Source: Flavobacterium sp. LC2016-13
Lineage (GTDB): Bacteria; Bacteroidota; Bacteroidia; Flavobacteriales; Flavobacteriaceae
DNA: 64,000 nucleotides
Reading direction: 5' to 3'
Assembly: GCF_009707955.1 (NCBI RefSeq)
Contig: NZ_WMDQ01000013.1
Span: 1-64,000, forward strand
In this document: one piece after another, positions 35,553 to 44,550 of the stretch
Numbering within the stretch: the stretch's first letter is position 1
Layout: each line of letters begins with the position of its first letter
The notes under the pieces: generated by a model
Database searches by the model: none
What the model saw: only the letters and a program-made list of their open reading frames with translations
What the model was told of the DNA's origin: nothing
Translations under genes and position numbers: made by a program

Positions 35553-36578
35553 CTAATTCCCGTATTCCTTAACCGCGTCAATAAACGCTTTTGCGTGATC
35601 TACAGGGATATTTGGTAAAATTCCGTGACCTAAATTTACGATATATTTATCTTTTCCAAACTCGTCGATCATTTCGTGAACCATTTTCTTGATGGTTGGA
35701 ATTGGAGAAAGCAATCTTGATGGATCAAAATTCCCTTGCAAAGTAATGTTTCCACCAGATAAATAACGAGCATTTCTAGCTGAACAAGTCCAGTCTACAC
35801 CAAGTGCCGAAGCTCTACTTTTACCCATTTCGCCAAGAGCAAACCAACATCCTTTTCCGAAAACGATAACCGGCGCGTGATCTGCCAAAGCCTCAACGAT
35901 CTGGTTAATGTATTTCCATGAGAATTCCTGATAATCAACAGGAGAAAGCATTCCTCCCCAAGAATCAAAAATCTGAACAGCATCAACTCCAGCTTTTACT
36001 TTTTCCTTTAAATATAAAATGGTTGTATCTGTAATTTTTTGCAATAATGTATGTGCTGCAGCAGGGTTTGAAAAACAGAAACCTTTTGCAGTATCAAAAC
36101 TTTTAGAACCTTTTCCTTCAACAGCGTAACAGAAAATTGTCCAAGGCGAACCGGCGAAACCAATTAATGGTACTTCGTCGTTCAGCATTTCTTTAGTCAA
36201 TTTAATGGCGTCCATTACATAGCCTAAACTTTCCTGAATGTCCGGAACGTAAACCCTGTGAACATCTGCAAGTGAACGAATTGGGTTTGGCAAAAACGGA
36301 CCAAAATTCTCTTTCATTAAAACTTCGATTCCCATTGCTTGCGGAACAACTAAAATATCAGAGAATAAAATAGCTGCATCCGGAGCAATTCTGCGAATTG
36401 GCTGAACTGTAATTTCTGCGGCTAATTCTGGAGTCTGACAACGAGTAAAAAAATCGTATTTATCACGCAAAGCGATAAATTCCGGTAAATATCTTCCGGC
36501 TTGACGCATCATCCATACTGGCGGACGTTGAACAGTTTCTCCTTTTAATGCTTTTAAAAATAGGTCGTTTTTTAACAT
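35553..36578 (-). CDS. hemE: Uroporphyrinogen decarboxylase
   Basis: A 341-residue cytosolic enzyme that removes four carboxyls from uroporphyrinogen III. The signatures PPVWMMRQAGRYLPE (substrate-binding Arg and Gln), ILFSDILVVPQAMG, GFAGSPWTIFCYAVEGKGS, IFDSWGG and VNLGHGILPNIP are present. It is preceded by a repeated 14-bp word that also precedes hemH. The RAYT cassette lies downstream, so hemE may be the last gene of the hemA-C-D-E set. Confidence 0.97.
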   Translation of the reverse strand: MLKNDLFLKALKGETVQRPPVWMMRQAGRYLPEFIALRDKYDFFTRCQTPELAAEITVQPIRRIAPDAAILFSDILVVPQAMGIEVLMKENFGPFLPNPIRSLADVHRVYVPDIQESLGYVMDAIKLTKEMLNDEVPLIGFAGSPWTIFCYAVEGKGSKSFDTAKGFCFSNPAAAHTLLQKITDTTILYLKEKVKAGVDAVQIFDSWGGMLSPVDYQEFSWKYINQIVEALADHAPVIVFGKGCWFALGEMGKSRASALGVDWTCSARNARYLSGGNITLQGNFDPSRLLSPIPTIKKMVHEMIDEFGKDKYIVNLGHGILPNIPVDHAKAFIDAVKEYGN

Positions 36579-36590
36579 TGTTTTTTTGTT

Positions 36591-36620
36591 GCTTTAGGCT
36601 TTAAGCTTTAGGCTTTAAGC
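36591..36620 (-). repeat. Two copies of a GCTTAAAGCCTAAA word upstream of hemE
   Basis: Read toward hemE, the 14-bp word occurs twice plus GC, ending 12 bp before the ATG. The identical 30-bp sequence lies 10 bp before hemH in the same orientation relative to its gene. Confidence 0.9.
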
Positions 36621-36657
36621 GGTGTTTGTCTTTAATTTTATGCTTAAGGCTTATTGC

Positions 36658-37332
36658 CTAAAGCTTATTGCTATATTCAGTAATTACATCTTCGATTACA
36701 TCTTCAATCGTTGGCTGATCTGCAATAATGATGTTTTTGGTGATTTTATGTAAAGCTTCAGCAGTAGTATCTCCAATGCAAAAGCAGGTTTCTTTTTTGA
36801 TTGTATTATCTTTCAAATAACTTTCAACGCCAGACGGACTAAAAAATAAAATTGCATCTACCGGAGTTTTTATTTTTTGTGGAGTTAATGAAGTATCATA
36901 AACCTGAATCTCATTAAATCTTACTTCAGCATCTTTTAAAGCTTGCGGTAAAGTTTCTCTACGAAGATTTCCACTAAAGAAAGTATAGCTTTCACTGCGG
37001 TAAATTAAAGTAATGATTTCAGCTAAATCAGCAGCATAACCTGTGTAAGCCACAACATTGAATCCGCTTTCTGATAAAAGAATCTTGGTTTTTAATCCAA
37101 CACAAAAAACGTTTTTACTCTTTAATTGTTCCGATTTTGGATCAGATAAAACGCTATGAACTGCATTCTGACTCGTAAAAATTAGATTTTCATTAATGTC
37201 TTTTAATTCGAAAGATTTATTTTGAGTTTGAATAAAATCAGCTTCAATAATTTCAAGATTGGCTTTTACCAATGCTTGTTTTTGTTCGCCCGTTAGCTTT
37301 TTAGTAGATAATATTTGAATTGATTTTGCCAT
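36658..37332 (-). CDS. hemD: Uroporphyrinogen-III synthase
   Basis: A 224-residue cytosolic enzyme that cyclises hydroxymethylbilane to uroporphyrinogen III. The family is poorly conserved. The support is the HemD-like pattern (LIFTSQNAVHSVL, FCVGLKTKILLSESGFNVV, AILFFSPSGVESYL, CIGDTTAEAL) and its place directly after hemC, where the start overlaps the hemC stop by one base (TAATG). A hairpin-like GCTTAAGGC/GCCTAAAGC lies at its 3' end (36642-36664). Confidence 0.9.
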   Translation of the reverse strand: MAKSIQILSTKKLTGEQKQALVKANLEIIEADFIQTQNKSFELKDINENLIFTSQNAVHSVLSDPKSEQLKSKNVFCVGLKTKILLSESGFNVVAYTGYAADLAEIITLIYRSESYTFFSGNLRRETLPQALKDAEVRFNEIQVYDTSLTPQKIKTPVDAILFFSPSGVESYLKDNTIKKETCFCIGDTTAEALHKITKNIIIADQPTIEDVIEDVITEYSNKL

Positions 37333-38255
37333 TATTTTTTTAGAGATTCTTTAATAGATGCCATCAATTCAGTTCCGCCATTGTTTAAAATTTCCTGAGC
37401 TGAATGAAAACCTAATTTTTTCCATTCTGAAATGTCAACAGTTTTATTGATTTCTAGTTTTTGTTTTCCATCAACAGAAAGTAAAACACCTTGAAAATGC
37501 AATGTGTCTTCATCTTCATTGTAGCGAACTAAAGCTCCGATTGGTGCAGTACAACCGCCTTCCAGCGTTCTTAAAAACTGACGTTCGATATATGTACAAA
37601 TTTCTGTCTCAATATGATTTAGCTGCGAAAGTGCATCTAAAGTATAATTGTCATTTTCCATAGCCACAACAAGCATTGCTCCTTGTGCCGGCGCGGGAAT
37701 CATCCAGTCTAAATTGATATAATTTTCTGGTTTCAGGTTGATGCGTTCCAAACCTGCAGCAGCAAAAACAGCTCCATCCCAGTTATTGTCTTGTAATTTT
37801 TGCATGCGTGTGTTTACATTTCCGCGTAAATCAACCACAGTATGATTTGGATATTTGTTGAACCATAATGCCTGGCGACGTAAACTTCCTGTTGCAATTG
37901 TGCTTGGATTGGCAAAATCAGGATTTCCCTTTTGAACCAAAATATCTAAAACATTCGCTCTTTCAAGAACAGCTGCCTGAACAATTCCTTTTGGTAAAGC
38001 GGTAGGAACATCTTTCATCGAATGAACAGCAATATCAATATCGCCATTGATCATAGCAATATCCAAGGTTTTTGTAAAAATTCCTGTAATGCCAAGTTCA
38101 TAAAGTGGTTTGTCAAGAATAATATCGCCTTGAGATTTTACCGCAACAATTGTAGTTTTATAACCTAAATCGTTTAGTTGTTTTTCGACATTATGTGCCT
38201 GCCAAAGTGCTAATTCGCTATCGCGAGTTCCAATTCTGATTGTTTTTTCAGCCAT
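37332..38255 (-). CDS. hemC: Hydroxymethylbilane synthase (porphobilinogen deaminase)
   Basis: A 307-residue cytosolic enzyme that links four porphobilinogens. It has RIGTRDSELALWQA, the active-site IDIAVHSMKDVPTALP, GSLRRQAL, VVDLRGNVNTRMQKL and the dipyrromethane-cofactor Cys in LEGGCTAPIGA. It is followed without gap by hemD, and lies about 100 bp from hemA on the same strand. Confidence 0.97.
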   Translation of the reverse strand: MAEKTIRIGTRDSELALWQAHNVEKQLNDLGYKTTIVAVKSQGDIILDKPLYELGITGIFTKTLDIAMINGDIDIAVHSMKDVPTALPKGIVQAAVLERANVLDILVQKGNPDFANPSTIATGSLRRQALWFNKYPNHTVVDLRGNVNTRMQKLQDNNWDGAVFAAAGLERINLKPENYINLDWMIPAPAQGAMLVVAMENDNYTLDALSQLNHIETEICTYIERQFLRTLEGGCTAPIGALVRYNEDEDTLHFQGVLLSVDGKQKLEINKTVDISEWKKLGFHSAQEILNNGGTELMASIKESLKK

Positions 38256-38359
38256 GTTTTGTTTTTTGAACCATATAAATTATAAGTAAATTTAAGCAGT
38301 TTGTGTAAAACTGCAGTTTTGTTAAATGAACTTATATACTTATGTGGTTTAAAATTTAT

Positions 38360-39610
38360 TTAAGATGCTTTTATTTTGAAGACTTTTTCGATCCATTCGA
38401 TACTTTCATCAACCATGGTATCGTCATCTTTTAAGTGATTTGCAAAATGAGTAGTGATTTTTTGAATAATCCTGTTGCTGATGATTTCAGCTTGATGCTC
38501 ATTAAAGTCAGCAATTTTTCGGCTTTGAAAATCTAACTCCGAAACTTTAATTGCATTTAGTTTTTCCTTTAAAGCATTAATGGTTGGCGCGAATTTTCGG
38601 CCTTTCATCCAAATAGTGAATTCTTCTTTGATTTCTTCAATAATGGCTTCGGCAGCAGGAATGTGTAGTTTTCTGTTTTCCAAAGTTTCATCTGTCAATT
38701 GAGACAAGTAATCCATGTGAATCAAAGTTACACCTTCTAATTCCTCTACATTTTCATGAACATTTTTTGGAATAGATAAATCTAAAATCAACAAAGGTTT
38801 TTTAAGATTTAAAATCGCTTTGTCAACCGTAGGGTTTTGTGCGCCGGTAGCAACAACCACAACATCTGCTTTTTGAAGTTCCAGATGCAATTCTGAATAA
38901 TCTTTAACAATCAGATTTAGTTTTCCGGCCAATTTCTCAGCTTTATCCTTCGTTCTGTTGATTAAAGTAATATGTTCGTTTTTAGTATGTTTTACTAAAT
39001 TTTCACAAGTATTTCTTCCAATTTTTCCAGTTCCGAAAAGTAAAATGTTTTTATTACTAATGTCTTCGACATTTTTAAGAATATATTGTACAGATGCAAA
39101 AGAAACCGAAGTCGCTCCGGAACTAATCTCTGTTTCGTTCTTGATTTTTTTGCTGGCCTGAATCACGGCATTTACCAATCTTTCCATAAAAGTATTGGCT
39201 AAACCCATTGATTTAGAATGTGTGAAACTTGTTTTAATTTGAGAAATAATCTCGAAGTCGCCTAAGATCTGACTGTCTAAACCAGTTCCTACGCGAAATA
39301 AATGACTAATTGCTTCCTGATTTTTATAAACGAAACCAACTTTTTGAAAAGCATCGACAGAACCGTTGCTGTTATCACAAATAAGTTTTATTAATTGAAA
39401 AGGGTGTTCTGCAAAACCATAAATCTCGGTTCTGTTGCAGGTCGAAGTGACAATTAAACTTTCTATTCCTTCTGTTTTAGCTTGTTCCAGCAAACGCGTC
39501 TTCGCAATAGCATCCAAACTAAATTGACCTCTAACCTCAGCATCAGCTTTTTTATAACTCAGACCAACTGAGTAAAAATATAGGTGTTTCGGTGCGTTAT
39601 TGTTTTCCAT
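38360..39610 (-). CDS. hemA: Glutamyl-tRNA reductase
   Basis: A 416-residue enzyme that makes glutamate-1-semialdehyde from glutamyl-tRNA, the first step of the C5 pathway. The ATG at 39610 (MENNNAPKHLYFYSVGLSYKKA) fits; a longer frame to 39673 adds non-conserved residues. The catalytic Cys is in VTSTCNRTEIYGF, followed by QILGDFEIISQIK, the NADPH-binding LLFGTGKIGRNTCENL and a helical C-terminal dimerisation domain. hemL, needed for the next step, is not in the window. It is divergent from the AraC regulator. Confidence 0.96.
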   Translation of the reverse strand: MENNNAPKHLYFYSVGLSYKKADAEVRGQFSLDAIAKTRLLEQAKTEGIESLIVTSTCNRTEIYGFAEHPFQLIKLICDNSNGSVDAFQKVGFVYKNQEAISHLFRVGTGLDSQILGDFEIISQIKTSFTHSKSMGLANTFMERLVNAVIQASKKIKNETEISSGATSVSFASVQYILKNVEDISNKNILLFGTGKIGRNTCENLVKHTKNEHITLINRTKDKAEKLAGKLNLIVKDYSELHLELQKADVVVVATGAQNPTVDKAILNLKKPLLILDLSIPKNVHENVEELEGVTLIHMDYLSQLTDETLENRKLHIPAAEAIIEEIKEEFTIWMKGRKFAPTINALKEKLNAIKVSELDFQSRKIADFNEHQAEIISNRIIQKITTHFANHLKDDDTMVDESIEWIEKVFKIKAS

Positions 39611-39634
39611 AAATTCACTTTCATAAAAGTGAGA

Positions 39635-39642
39635 CAAAATTA
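39635..39642 (-). promoter_or_regulatory. Candidate -7 box for hemA
   Basis: On the minus strand TAATTTTG matches TAnnTTTG, 24 bp upstream of the ATG at 39610. The -33 element is not clear. It supports the shorter hemA start. Confidence 0.45.
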
Positions 39643-39736
39643 TCATTATAGTGTTTATAAAAGTAACGCTCAAAGTACTATTTGTGTCGCTAAGTGTTTT
39701 TTTGTTTCTAATCGTCTGTTTTTATGCAAAAAGAAG

Positions 39737-39744
39737 TATTTTTG
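39737..39744 (+). promoter_or_regulatory. Candidate -7 box for the AraC-type regulator gene
   Basis: TATTTTTG matches TAnnTTTG, 93 bp upstream of the ATG at 39838. The long leader and the lack of a -33 TTG make this tentative. Confidence 0.3.
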
Positions 39745-39837
39745 TAGCAAAATCAACTTGTTTGAAATGTTTTGTTTAGAGTGATTCTAAATAACATTTT
39801 AGATATAGTTTGATTTTATTCCAAAAAAAATATCGCT

Positions 39838-40710
39838 ATGAGTTCTCAGGAAATTATAAAAATTGAAGACGACTTTACGCTAATCCGTTTTCAAAACGAC
39901 AGTACCGAGCCATTTTCTGCACAACGCGAAATAGGTAGTGGCCTGATACAGTTTCACTTCGGAATAAAAGGCAATGCTAAATTTTTGTTCAATCAAGGCA
40001 ATTATGCTCTTGAATTGAAGGAAGAAAAATCGTTGCTTTTGTACAATCCACAGAAAGAATTACCGCTGAATTTAGAGTTGGCTCCAAATTCCTGGGTAAT
40101 ATCTGTAATCGTATCAATCAAGAAATTTCACGCGTTGTTTTCTGCAGAAGCAGATTATATTACTTTTTTAAGTCCTGATAATAAGGACAAAAAGTATTAT
40201 AACGAAGGAAATATCAGTCCTTCTATGGCTATTGTGTTAAGTCAGTTGTTTCATTACAACCTTCATCCATCGATCAAAAACCTTTATTATAAAGGAAAAG
40301 GATACGAATTGTTGAGTTTGTATTTTAATCGAACCGAAGATCCAAACGCAGAACAATGTCCGTTTTTGATTGATGAAGATAACGTTTTGAAGATTCGAAA
40401 AGCCAAAGAAATTATCATCGCCAATATGGCTGAACCTCCCGGATTACAAGAGTTGGCAGATGAAATTGGTTTAAATTTGAAGAAATTAAAAATGGGTTTC
40501 AAACAAATTTACGGCGACACGGTTTATGGTTTCCTTTTCGATTACAAAATGGATTTCGCTCGAAAACTACTTGATAGCGGATCTTATAATGTAAACGAAG
40601 TTGGTTTGAAAATTGGATACAGCACGGGAAGTCACTTTATAGCGGCGTTCAAGAAGAAGTTTGCGACAACACCCAAAAAGTATTTGATGTCAATTAATAC
40701 TAATGTTTAA
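39838..40710 (+). CDS. AraC family transcriptional regulator
   Basis: A 290-residue DNA-binding protein. A beta-rich N-terminal sensor region (about 1-160) precedes a C-terminal AraC double helix-turn-helix (about 195-285) with LQELADEIGLNLKKLKMGFKQIYG and VNEVGLKIGYSTGSHFIAAFKKKFATTPKKY. It resembles PchR-like regulators, which in other bacteria respond to siderophore or heme. It lies between divergent hemA and hemH, so control of heme synthesis is a reasonable inference but unproven. Confidence 0.9.
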   Translation: MSSQEIIKIEDDFTLIRFQNDSTEPFSAQREIGSGLIQFHFGIKGNAKFLFNQGNYALELKEEKSLLLYNPQKELPLNLELAPNSWVISVIVSIKKFHALFSAEADYITFLSPDNKDKKYYNEGNISPSMAIVLSQLFHYNLHPSIKNLYYKGKGYELLSLYFNRTEDPNAEQCPFLIDEDNVLKIRKAKEIIIANMAEPPGLQELADEIGLNLKKLKMGFKQIYGDTVYGFLFDYKMDFARKLLDSGSYNVNEVGLKIGYSTGSHFIAAFKKKFATTPKKYLMSINTNV

Positions 40711-41246
40711 TGATAAAAAGGTATTCAATAATTTTAGTGCTTTTTCTAATCCTGTCTTGTAAATCAAAAGAAGAAAAAATGTTTTTTGATTTTGACAGTG
40801 TTGAATACTATTCATTGAATAAAAGTAAAGAAGAAGAAATGGACAAGAATCATGCTAAAGGTATTGATAACACTATTGTCGATAAAATCTTTTATAATGA
40901 ATATCCGGAGAAAGTAAACAATACTTTTTTTTACGAAACAATTAATTCTGATGGGTTCTCTAAGTTTGAACTATCTCAAAAAGATATTCAATATTTAAGA
41001 AATGATATTTTTTTGGAGAAATCTTCTTTAAAGAAACTTGAAAATGTATATGCCTGTTCACCACAATATAGGGATATTTTGGTTTTTAAAAAGAATAAAG
41101 AAATCTCAGGTGTAGCGAAAATATGTCTATCCTGTCGCCAGTTTTATCTGATTAGTTCTAAAAAGGAAATCCAGACAGAAAACTTTGGAACAGAGGAAGA
41201 ATATAAATCGTTAGAAAAATTATTCAACAAATATAAAAAAGGATAA
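40710..41246 (+). CDS. Hypothetical lipoprotein (178 aa)
   Basis: I do not recognise this family. It is a 178-residue lipoprotein with a lipobox LILSCKSK (Cys17) and a Lys/Glu-rich mature part. Two Cys motifs, YACSPQYRD and KICLSCRQFY (CxxC), could bind a metal or form disulfides. Its ATG overlaps the stop of the AraC gene by one base (TAATG), so they are co-translated. An inverted repeat and the hemH promoter follow. Confidence 0.65.
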   Translation: MIKRYSIILVLFLILSCKSKEEKMFFDFDSVEYYSLNKSKEEEMDKNHAKGIDNTIVDKIFYNEYPEKVNNTFFYETINSDGFSKFELSQKDIQYLRNDIFLEKSSLKKLENVYACSPQYRDILVFKKNKEISGVAKICLSCRQFYLISSKKEIQTENFGTEEEYKSLEKLFNKYKKG

Positions 41247-41319
41247 AAACTGATTACGTTTTAAAGCATCAATTTTATATATCCAAACATAATTAAAAAG
41301 TAATAAATATCATATTTCC

Positions 41320-41343
41320 CAAAAGTAGCAAAACCTACTTTTG
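41320..41343. promoter_or_regulatory. hemH -7 box inside a perfect 9-bp inverted repeat
   Basis: CAAAAGTAG (41320-41328) and CTACTTTTG (41335-41343) are exact reverse complements around six bases. The right arm contains the hemH -7 box TACTTTTG, and the left arm contains the same box on the minus strand. It could be an operator or a pair of opposed promoters. Confidence 0.55.
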
Positions 41344-41362
41344 ACGAAAATTTAAACAAAAA

Positions 41363-41392
41363 GCTTAAAGCCTAAAGCTTAAAGCCTAAAGC
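41363..41392 (+). repeat. Two copies of the GCTTAAAGCCTAAA word upstream of hemH
   Basis: Identical over 30 bp to the element upstream of hemE, and in the same orientation relative to its gene. It ends ten bases before the hemH ATG and lies within the predicted 5' leader. Confidence 0.9.
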
Positions 41393-41402
41393 AAAAAACA
41401 TA

Positions 41403-42416
41403 ATGAAAGGCGTATTATTAGTAAACTTAGGATCTCCGGAAAGTCCAACACCAAAAGATGTAAAACCGTATTTAGATGAATTTTTAATGGATAAATATGT
41501 GATTGATGTTCCGTATTTATTGAGAGCATTATTGGTTCGTGGTATTATTTTAAGAAAAAGACCGGAAGAATCTGCACATGCTTATGCAAAAATTTGGTGG
41601 GACGAGGGTTCGCCTTTAGTTGTTCTTTCAGAAAGAATGCAAAAGAAAGTTCAGCCTTTGGTAAATGTTCCTGTTTCGTTAGCAATGCGTTACGGAAGTA
41701 TGACTATTGAAAAAGGACTTCAGGAATTGCATGATAAAGGAGTTACAGAAGTAATGCTTTTTCCGTTATATCCGCAATATGCAATGGCTTCAACTTTGAC
41801 TATTTTGGTTAAAGCCGAAGAAATTCGCAATAAGAAATTCCCAAATATGACTTTTACTGATGTTCCGGCATTTTACAACAAACCGGATTATATCAAAAAC
41901 CTGGCAGATTCAATTCAAAAACATTTAGTTGGATTTGATTATGATCATTTGTTGTTTTCTTACCACGGAATTCCTGAACGTCATATTCGCAAAACCGATG
42001 TAACTAAATCACATTGCAAAATTGATGGTTCTTGTTGTAACACGCCTTCAGCTGCGCACGATTTTTGTTACCGTCACCAATGTTATGAAACTACAAAACA
42101 AGTTATTAAGCTATTAGGACTTCCGGAAGATAAATACAGTTTAACTTTTCAATCGCGTTTAGCTGGTGATAAATGGTTAGAACCTTATACGGATATTGAA
42201 ATTGATAAAATGCCGGCAAAAGGAATTAAAAAGTTAGCCGTTGTAACGCCAGCTTTTGTATCGGACTGTTTAGAAACTTTGGAAGAAATAGCTATGCGTG
42301 CCAAAGAAGATTTTGAGAAAAATGGAGGCGAAGAATTCTTAGCAATTCCATGTTTGAATGATGATGATGATTGGTGCGAAACAGTTGGGAATTGGATTAA
42401 TGAATGGGCTAAATAA
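41403..42416 (+). CDS. hemH: Ferrochelatase with internal Cys cluster
   Basis: A 337-residue enzyme that inserts Fe(II) into protoporphyrin IX. It has LLVNLGSPESP, the catalytic His188 in FSYHGIPERH, FQSRLAGDKWLEPYTD and TPAFVSDCLETLEEI. A Cys-rich insert follows the catalytic loop, with Cys205, 211, 212, 222 and 227 (HCKIDGSCC and CYRHQC). This fits an internal [2Fe-2S] site such as described in some bacterial ferrochelatases. It lies 37 bp before hemJ, and the pair finishes heme synthesis. Confidence 0.96.
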   Translation: MKGVLLVNLGSPESPTPKDVKPYLDEFLMDKYVIDVPYLLRALLVRGIILRKRPEESAHAYAKIWWDEGSPLVVLSERMQKKVQPLVNVPVSLAMRYGSMTIEKGLQELHDKGVTEVMLFPLYPQYAMASTLTILVKAEEIRNKKFPNMTFTDVPAFYNKPDYIKNLADSIQKHLVGFDYDHLLFSYHGIPERHIRKTDVTKSHCKIDGSCCNTPSAAHDFCYRHQCYETTKQVIKLLGLPEDKYSLTFQSRLAGDKWLEPYTDIEIDKMPAKGIKKLAVVTPAFVSDCLETLEEIAMRAKEDFEKNGGEEFLAIPCLNDDDDWCETVGNWINEWAK

Positions 42417-42453
42417 TAGAAAATAGAAGAAAGAGTAAAGAAAAAAGACTTTC

Positions 42454-43002
42454 ATGGAATATTATAATTATCTAAAATCGCTGCACCTTATATTTGTAAT
42501 CACTTGGTTTGCAGGTTTGTTTTATATTGTGCGTTTGTTCGTTTATCAAATAGAAGCCAATGAAAAACCATCTCCCGAAAAGGAAATTTTACAGGCGCAA
42601 TACAAAATAATGACATATCGTTTATGGTATATTATTACTTGGCCATCAGCAATATTGGCAAGTATATTTGCTTTTTGGATGTTGCTTTTTACAGATTTAG
42701 GAAACGCATGGCTCAAAATGCCGTGGATGCATGTTAAGTTGTGTTTCGTTTTCTTATTATACTTATATCATTTAAAATGCCATCAGATTTTTAAGCAATT
42801 ACAAAATGATGAGGTAAAATATTCGAACAATTTTATGCGTTTATGGAATGAAGGCGCAACAATTATCCTTTTTGCCGTGGTTTTTTTAGTAGTTTTAAAA
42901 AGTGCCATCAACTGGATTTTTGGTGTAATCGGAATCTTTTTATTCTCGATTATTATTATGTTAGGATTTCGTTTTTACAAAAGAATCAGAGAAAAGAAAT
43001 AG
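42454..43002 (+). CDS. hemJ: Protoporphyrinogen IX oxidase, HemJ type
   Basis: A 182-residue integral membrane protein with four or five helices. LKSLHLIFVITWFAGLFY with His11, MTYRLWYIITWPSAI and MPWMHVKLCFVFLLYLYH are the conserved HemJ (UPF0093) blocks. HemJ oxidises protoporphyrinogen IX in bacteria without HemG or HemY. Its position directly after ferrochelatase supports this over the generic CopD-family label such proteins often get. Confidence 0.88.
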   Translation: MEYYNYLKSLHLIFVITWFAGLFYIVRLFVYQIEANEKPSPEKEILQAQYKIMTYRLWYIITWPSAILASIFAFWMLLFTDLGNAWLKMPWMHVKLCFVFLLYLYHLKCHQIFKQLQNDEVKYSNNFMRLWNEGATIILFAVVFLVVLKSAINWIFGVIGIFLFSIIIMLGFRFYKRIREKK

Positions 43003-43010
43003 TTTTTTTA

Positions 43011-43051
43011 GTTTCAGGTTGTTAACCGCAACGAAACCTGAAACCTGAAAC
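43011..43051. repeat. GTTTCAGGTT/AACCTGAAAC inverted word repeat
   Basis: The arm at 43011-43020 is mirrored twice in tandem (43035-43044 and 43042-43051). It may terminate hemJ transcription; no T tract follows. Confidence 0.5.
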
Positions 43052-43067
43052 AAATAAAACAAAAACT

Positions 43068-44540
43068 ATGTTTAACAACTTCAAAATGTCGATGCTTTCA
43101 TTGCGTACCAGGATTTTCCTGTCGATGATTGTATTGATTGTTGTAGCATCTTTTTTATTGGCTTCGATTTCGATTATTCAGTTTAAAACCGAGGCCAAAG
43201 AATATCATCAGGAGCGTTTAGAACGAAAAGAAAATGCGGTAAAAGAACATATTAATTATGTTTTGAACACGACAACTTATCCTTTAAAAACAGGAAATCT
43301 GGATTTGATCTTCAAGGATAAAATTCATGAATTGGCTCAAATTCACAAAATCGAAATCAATATTTACAGTCTTGACGGGAAATTATTAAAATCCTCAAAA
43401 GAATCTTTCGCTGTAGATAAAGCACCGCCGCCAATTCCGGTTTACATTCTAAAATTAGTTCGATCGTCTATAGAAAAGCGTTTTGTAGATATTAAAACCA
43501 TCGACGGAGTTAAAAACAGATCTTCATATAGTTTAATAAAAGACGAAAAATTTAAACCTCTCGGAATTTTAAACCTTCCGTATTTAGAAGACGACGGTTA
43601 TTATGATAATGAATTGAATACCTTCTTAATACGTTTAAGTCAGGTATATTCTTTTATGCTGATTGTTGCTTTTGCATTGGCTTATTTCCTTTCAACATAC
43701 ATTACAAAATCACTAAAAACGATTTCAGATAAGCTGGAAGAAACCAACTTAGATCAAAAAAATGAGAAGATCGTTTTAGAAGCCAATAGTAAGGAAGTTA
43801 ATTTCCTGATAAAAGCTTATAACGGAATGGTTGATAAACTAGAAAGCAGTGCTGTAAAACTGGCCCAAAGTGAGCGTGAAGAAGCTTGGCGCGAAATGGC
43901 AAAACAAGTCGCGCATGAAATTAAAAATCCGCTTACGCCGATGCGATTGACCGTTCAGAGCTTTCAACGTAAATTTGATCCAACAGCTCCGGATGTCAAA
44001 CAAAAAATGAATGATTATTCAGAGACTTTAATTCAGCAAATTGATACGATGAGCGCAGTGGCATCGGCATTTTCGAATTTTGCCTCGATGCCGGCACAAC
44101 AAAACGAAACCTTAAATGTGGTTGAAGTTGTCGAATTGGCATTGGATATTTTTAATGAAGATTATATTGTTTTTGAAAGTCAGGAAGAAGAAATCATCTC
44201 AAAAATGGATCGTACACAACTAATTCGTGTCATAACGAATTTGGTTAAAAACGCAACACAGGCAATTCCGGAAAGTCAGTTTCATAAATCTATTCTGGTT
44301 ACCGTTAAACGCAGAAACAATAATGTTGAAATTGCAGTAAAGGATAACGGAATCGGAATTCAGAAACTGGATATCGGCCGAATTTTCGAACCAAAGTTTA
44401 CTACTAAAACAAGCGGTATGGGACTTGGACTCGGAATTATAAAAAACATCATCGAAAATTACAAAGGAACAATTACCTTTGAGTCAACTTATGGAAAAGG
44501 AACCACATTTAGAGTTTCTCTACCAATCACAAACTCTTAA
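43068..44540 (+). CDS. Membrane sensor histidine kinase (NtrY-like)
   Basis: A 490-residue inner-membrane kinase. TM1 (residues 15-37), an extracytoplasmic sensor region (38-200), TM2 (about 202-222) and a HAMP linker are followed by the kinase core. The phospho-acceptor is His283 in VAHEIKNPLTP, the N box is LVKNATQAIPES, and the G boxes are VKDNGIGIQ and TSGMGLGLGI. No response regulator gene is next to it, so it is an orphan in this window. An ATG at 43086 is an alternative start. Confidence 0.9.
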   Translation: MFNNFKMSMLSLRTRIFLSMIVLIVVASFLLASISIIQFKTEAKEYHQERLERKENAVKEHINYVLNTTTYPLKTGNLDLIFKDKIHELAQIHKIEINIYSLDGKLLKSSKESFAVDKAPPPIPVYILKLVRSSIEKRFVDIKTIDGVKNRSSYSLIKDEKFKPLGILNLPYLEDDGYYDNELNTFLIRLSQVYSFMLIVAFALAYFLSTYITKSLKTISDKLEETNLDQKNEKIVLEANSKEVNFLIKAYNGMVDKLESSAVKLAQSEREEAWREMAKQVAHEIKNPLTPMRLTVQSFQRKFDPTAPDVKQKMNDYSETLIQQIDTMSAVASAFSNFASMPAQQNETLNVVEVVELALDIFNEDYIVFESQEEEIISKMDRTQLIRVITNLVKNATQAIPESQFHKSILVTVKRRNNNVEIAVKDNGIGIQKLDIGRIFEPKFTTKTSGMGLGLGIIKNIIENYKGTITFESTYGKGTTFRVSLPITNS

Positions 44541-44550
44541 AAAAAGCGTC

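Noticed and set aside
36591..36664. Short regular words near hemE and hemH as a possible CRISPR array
   Set aside because: The units are 14 bp with no spacers and no cas genes nearby.
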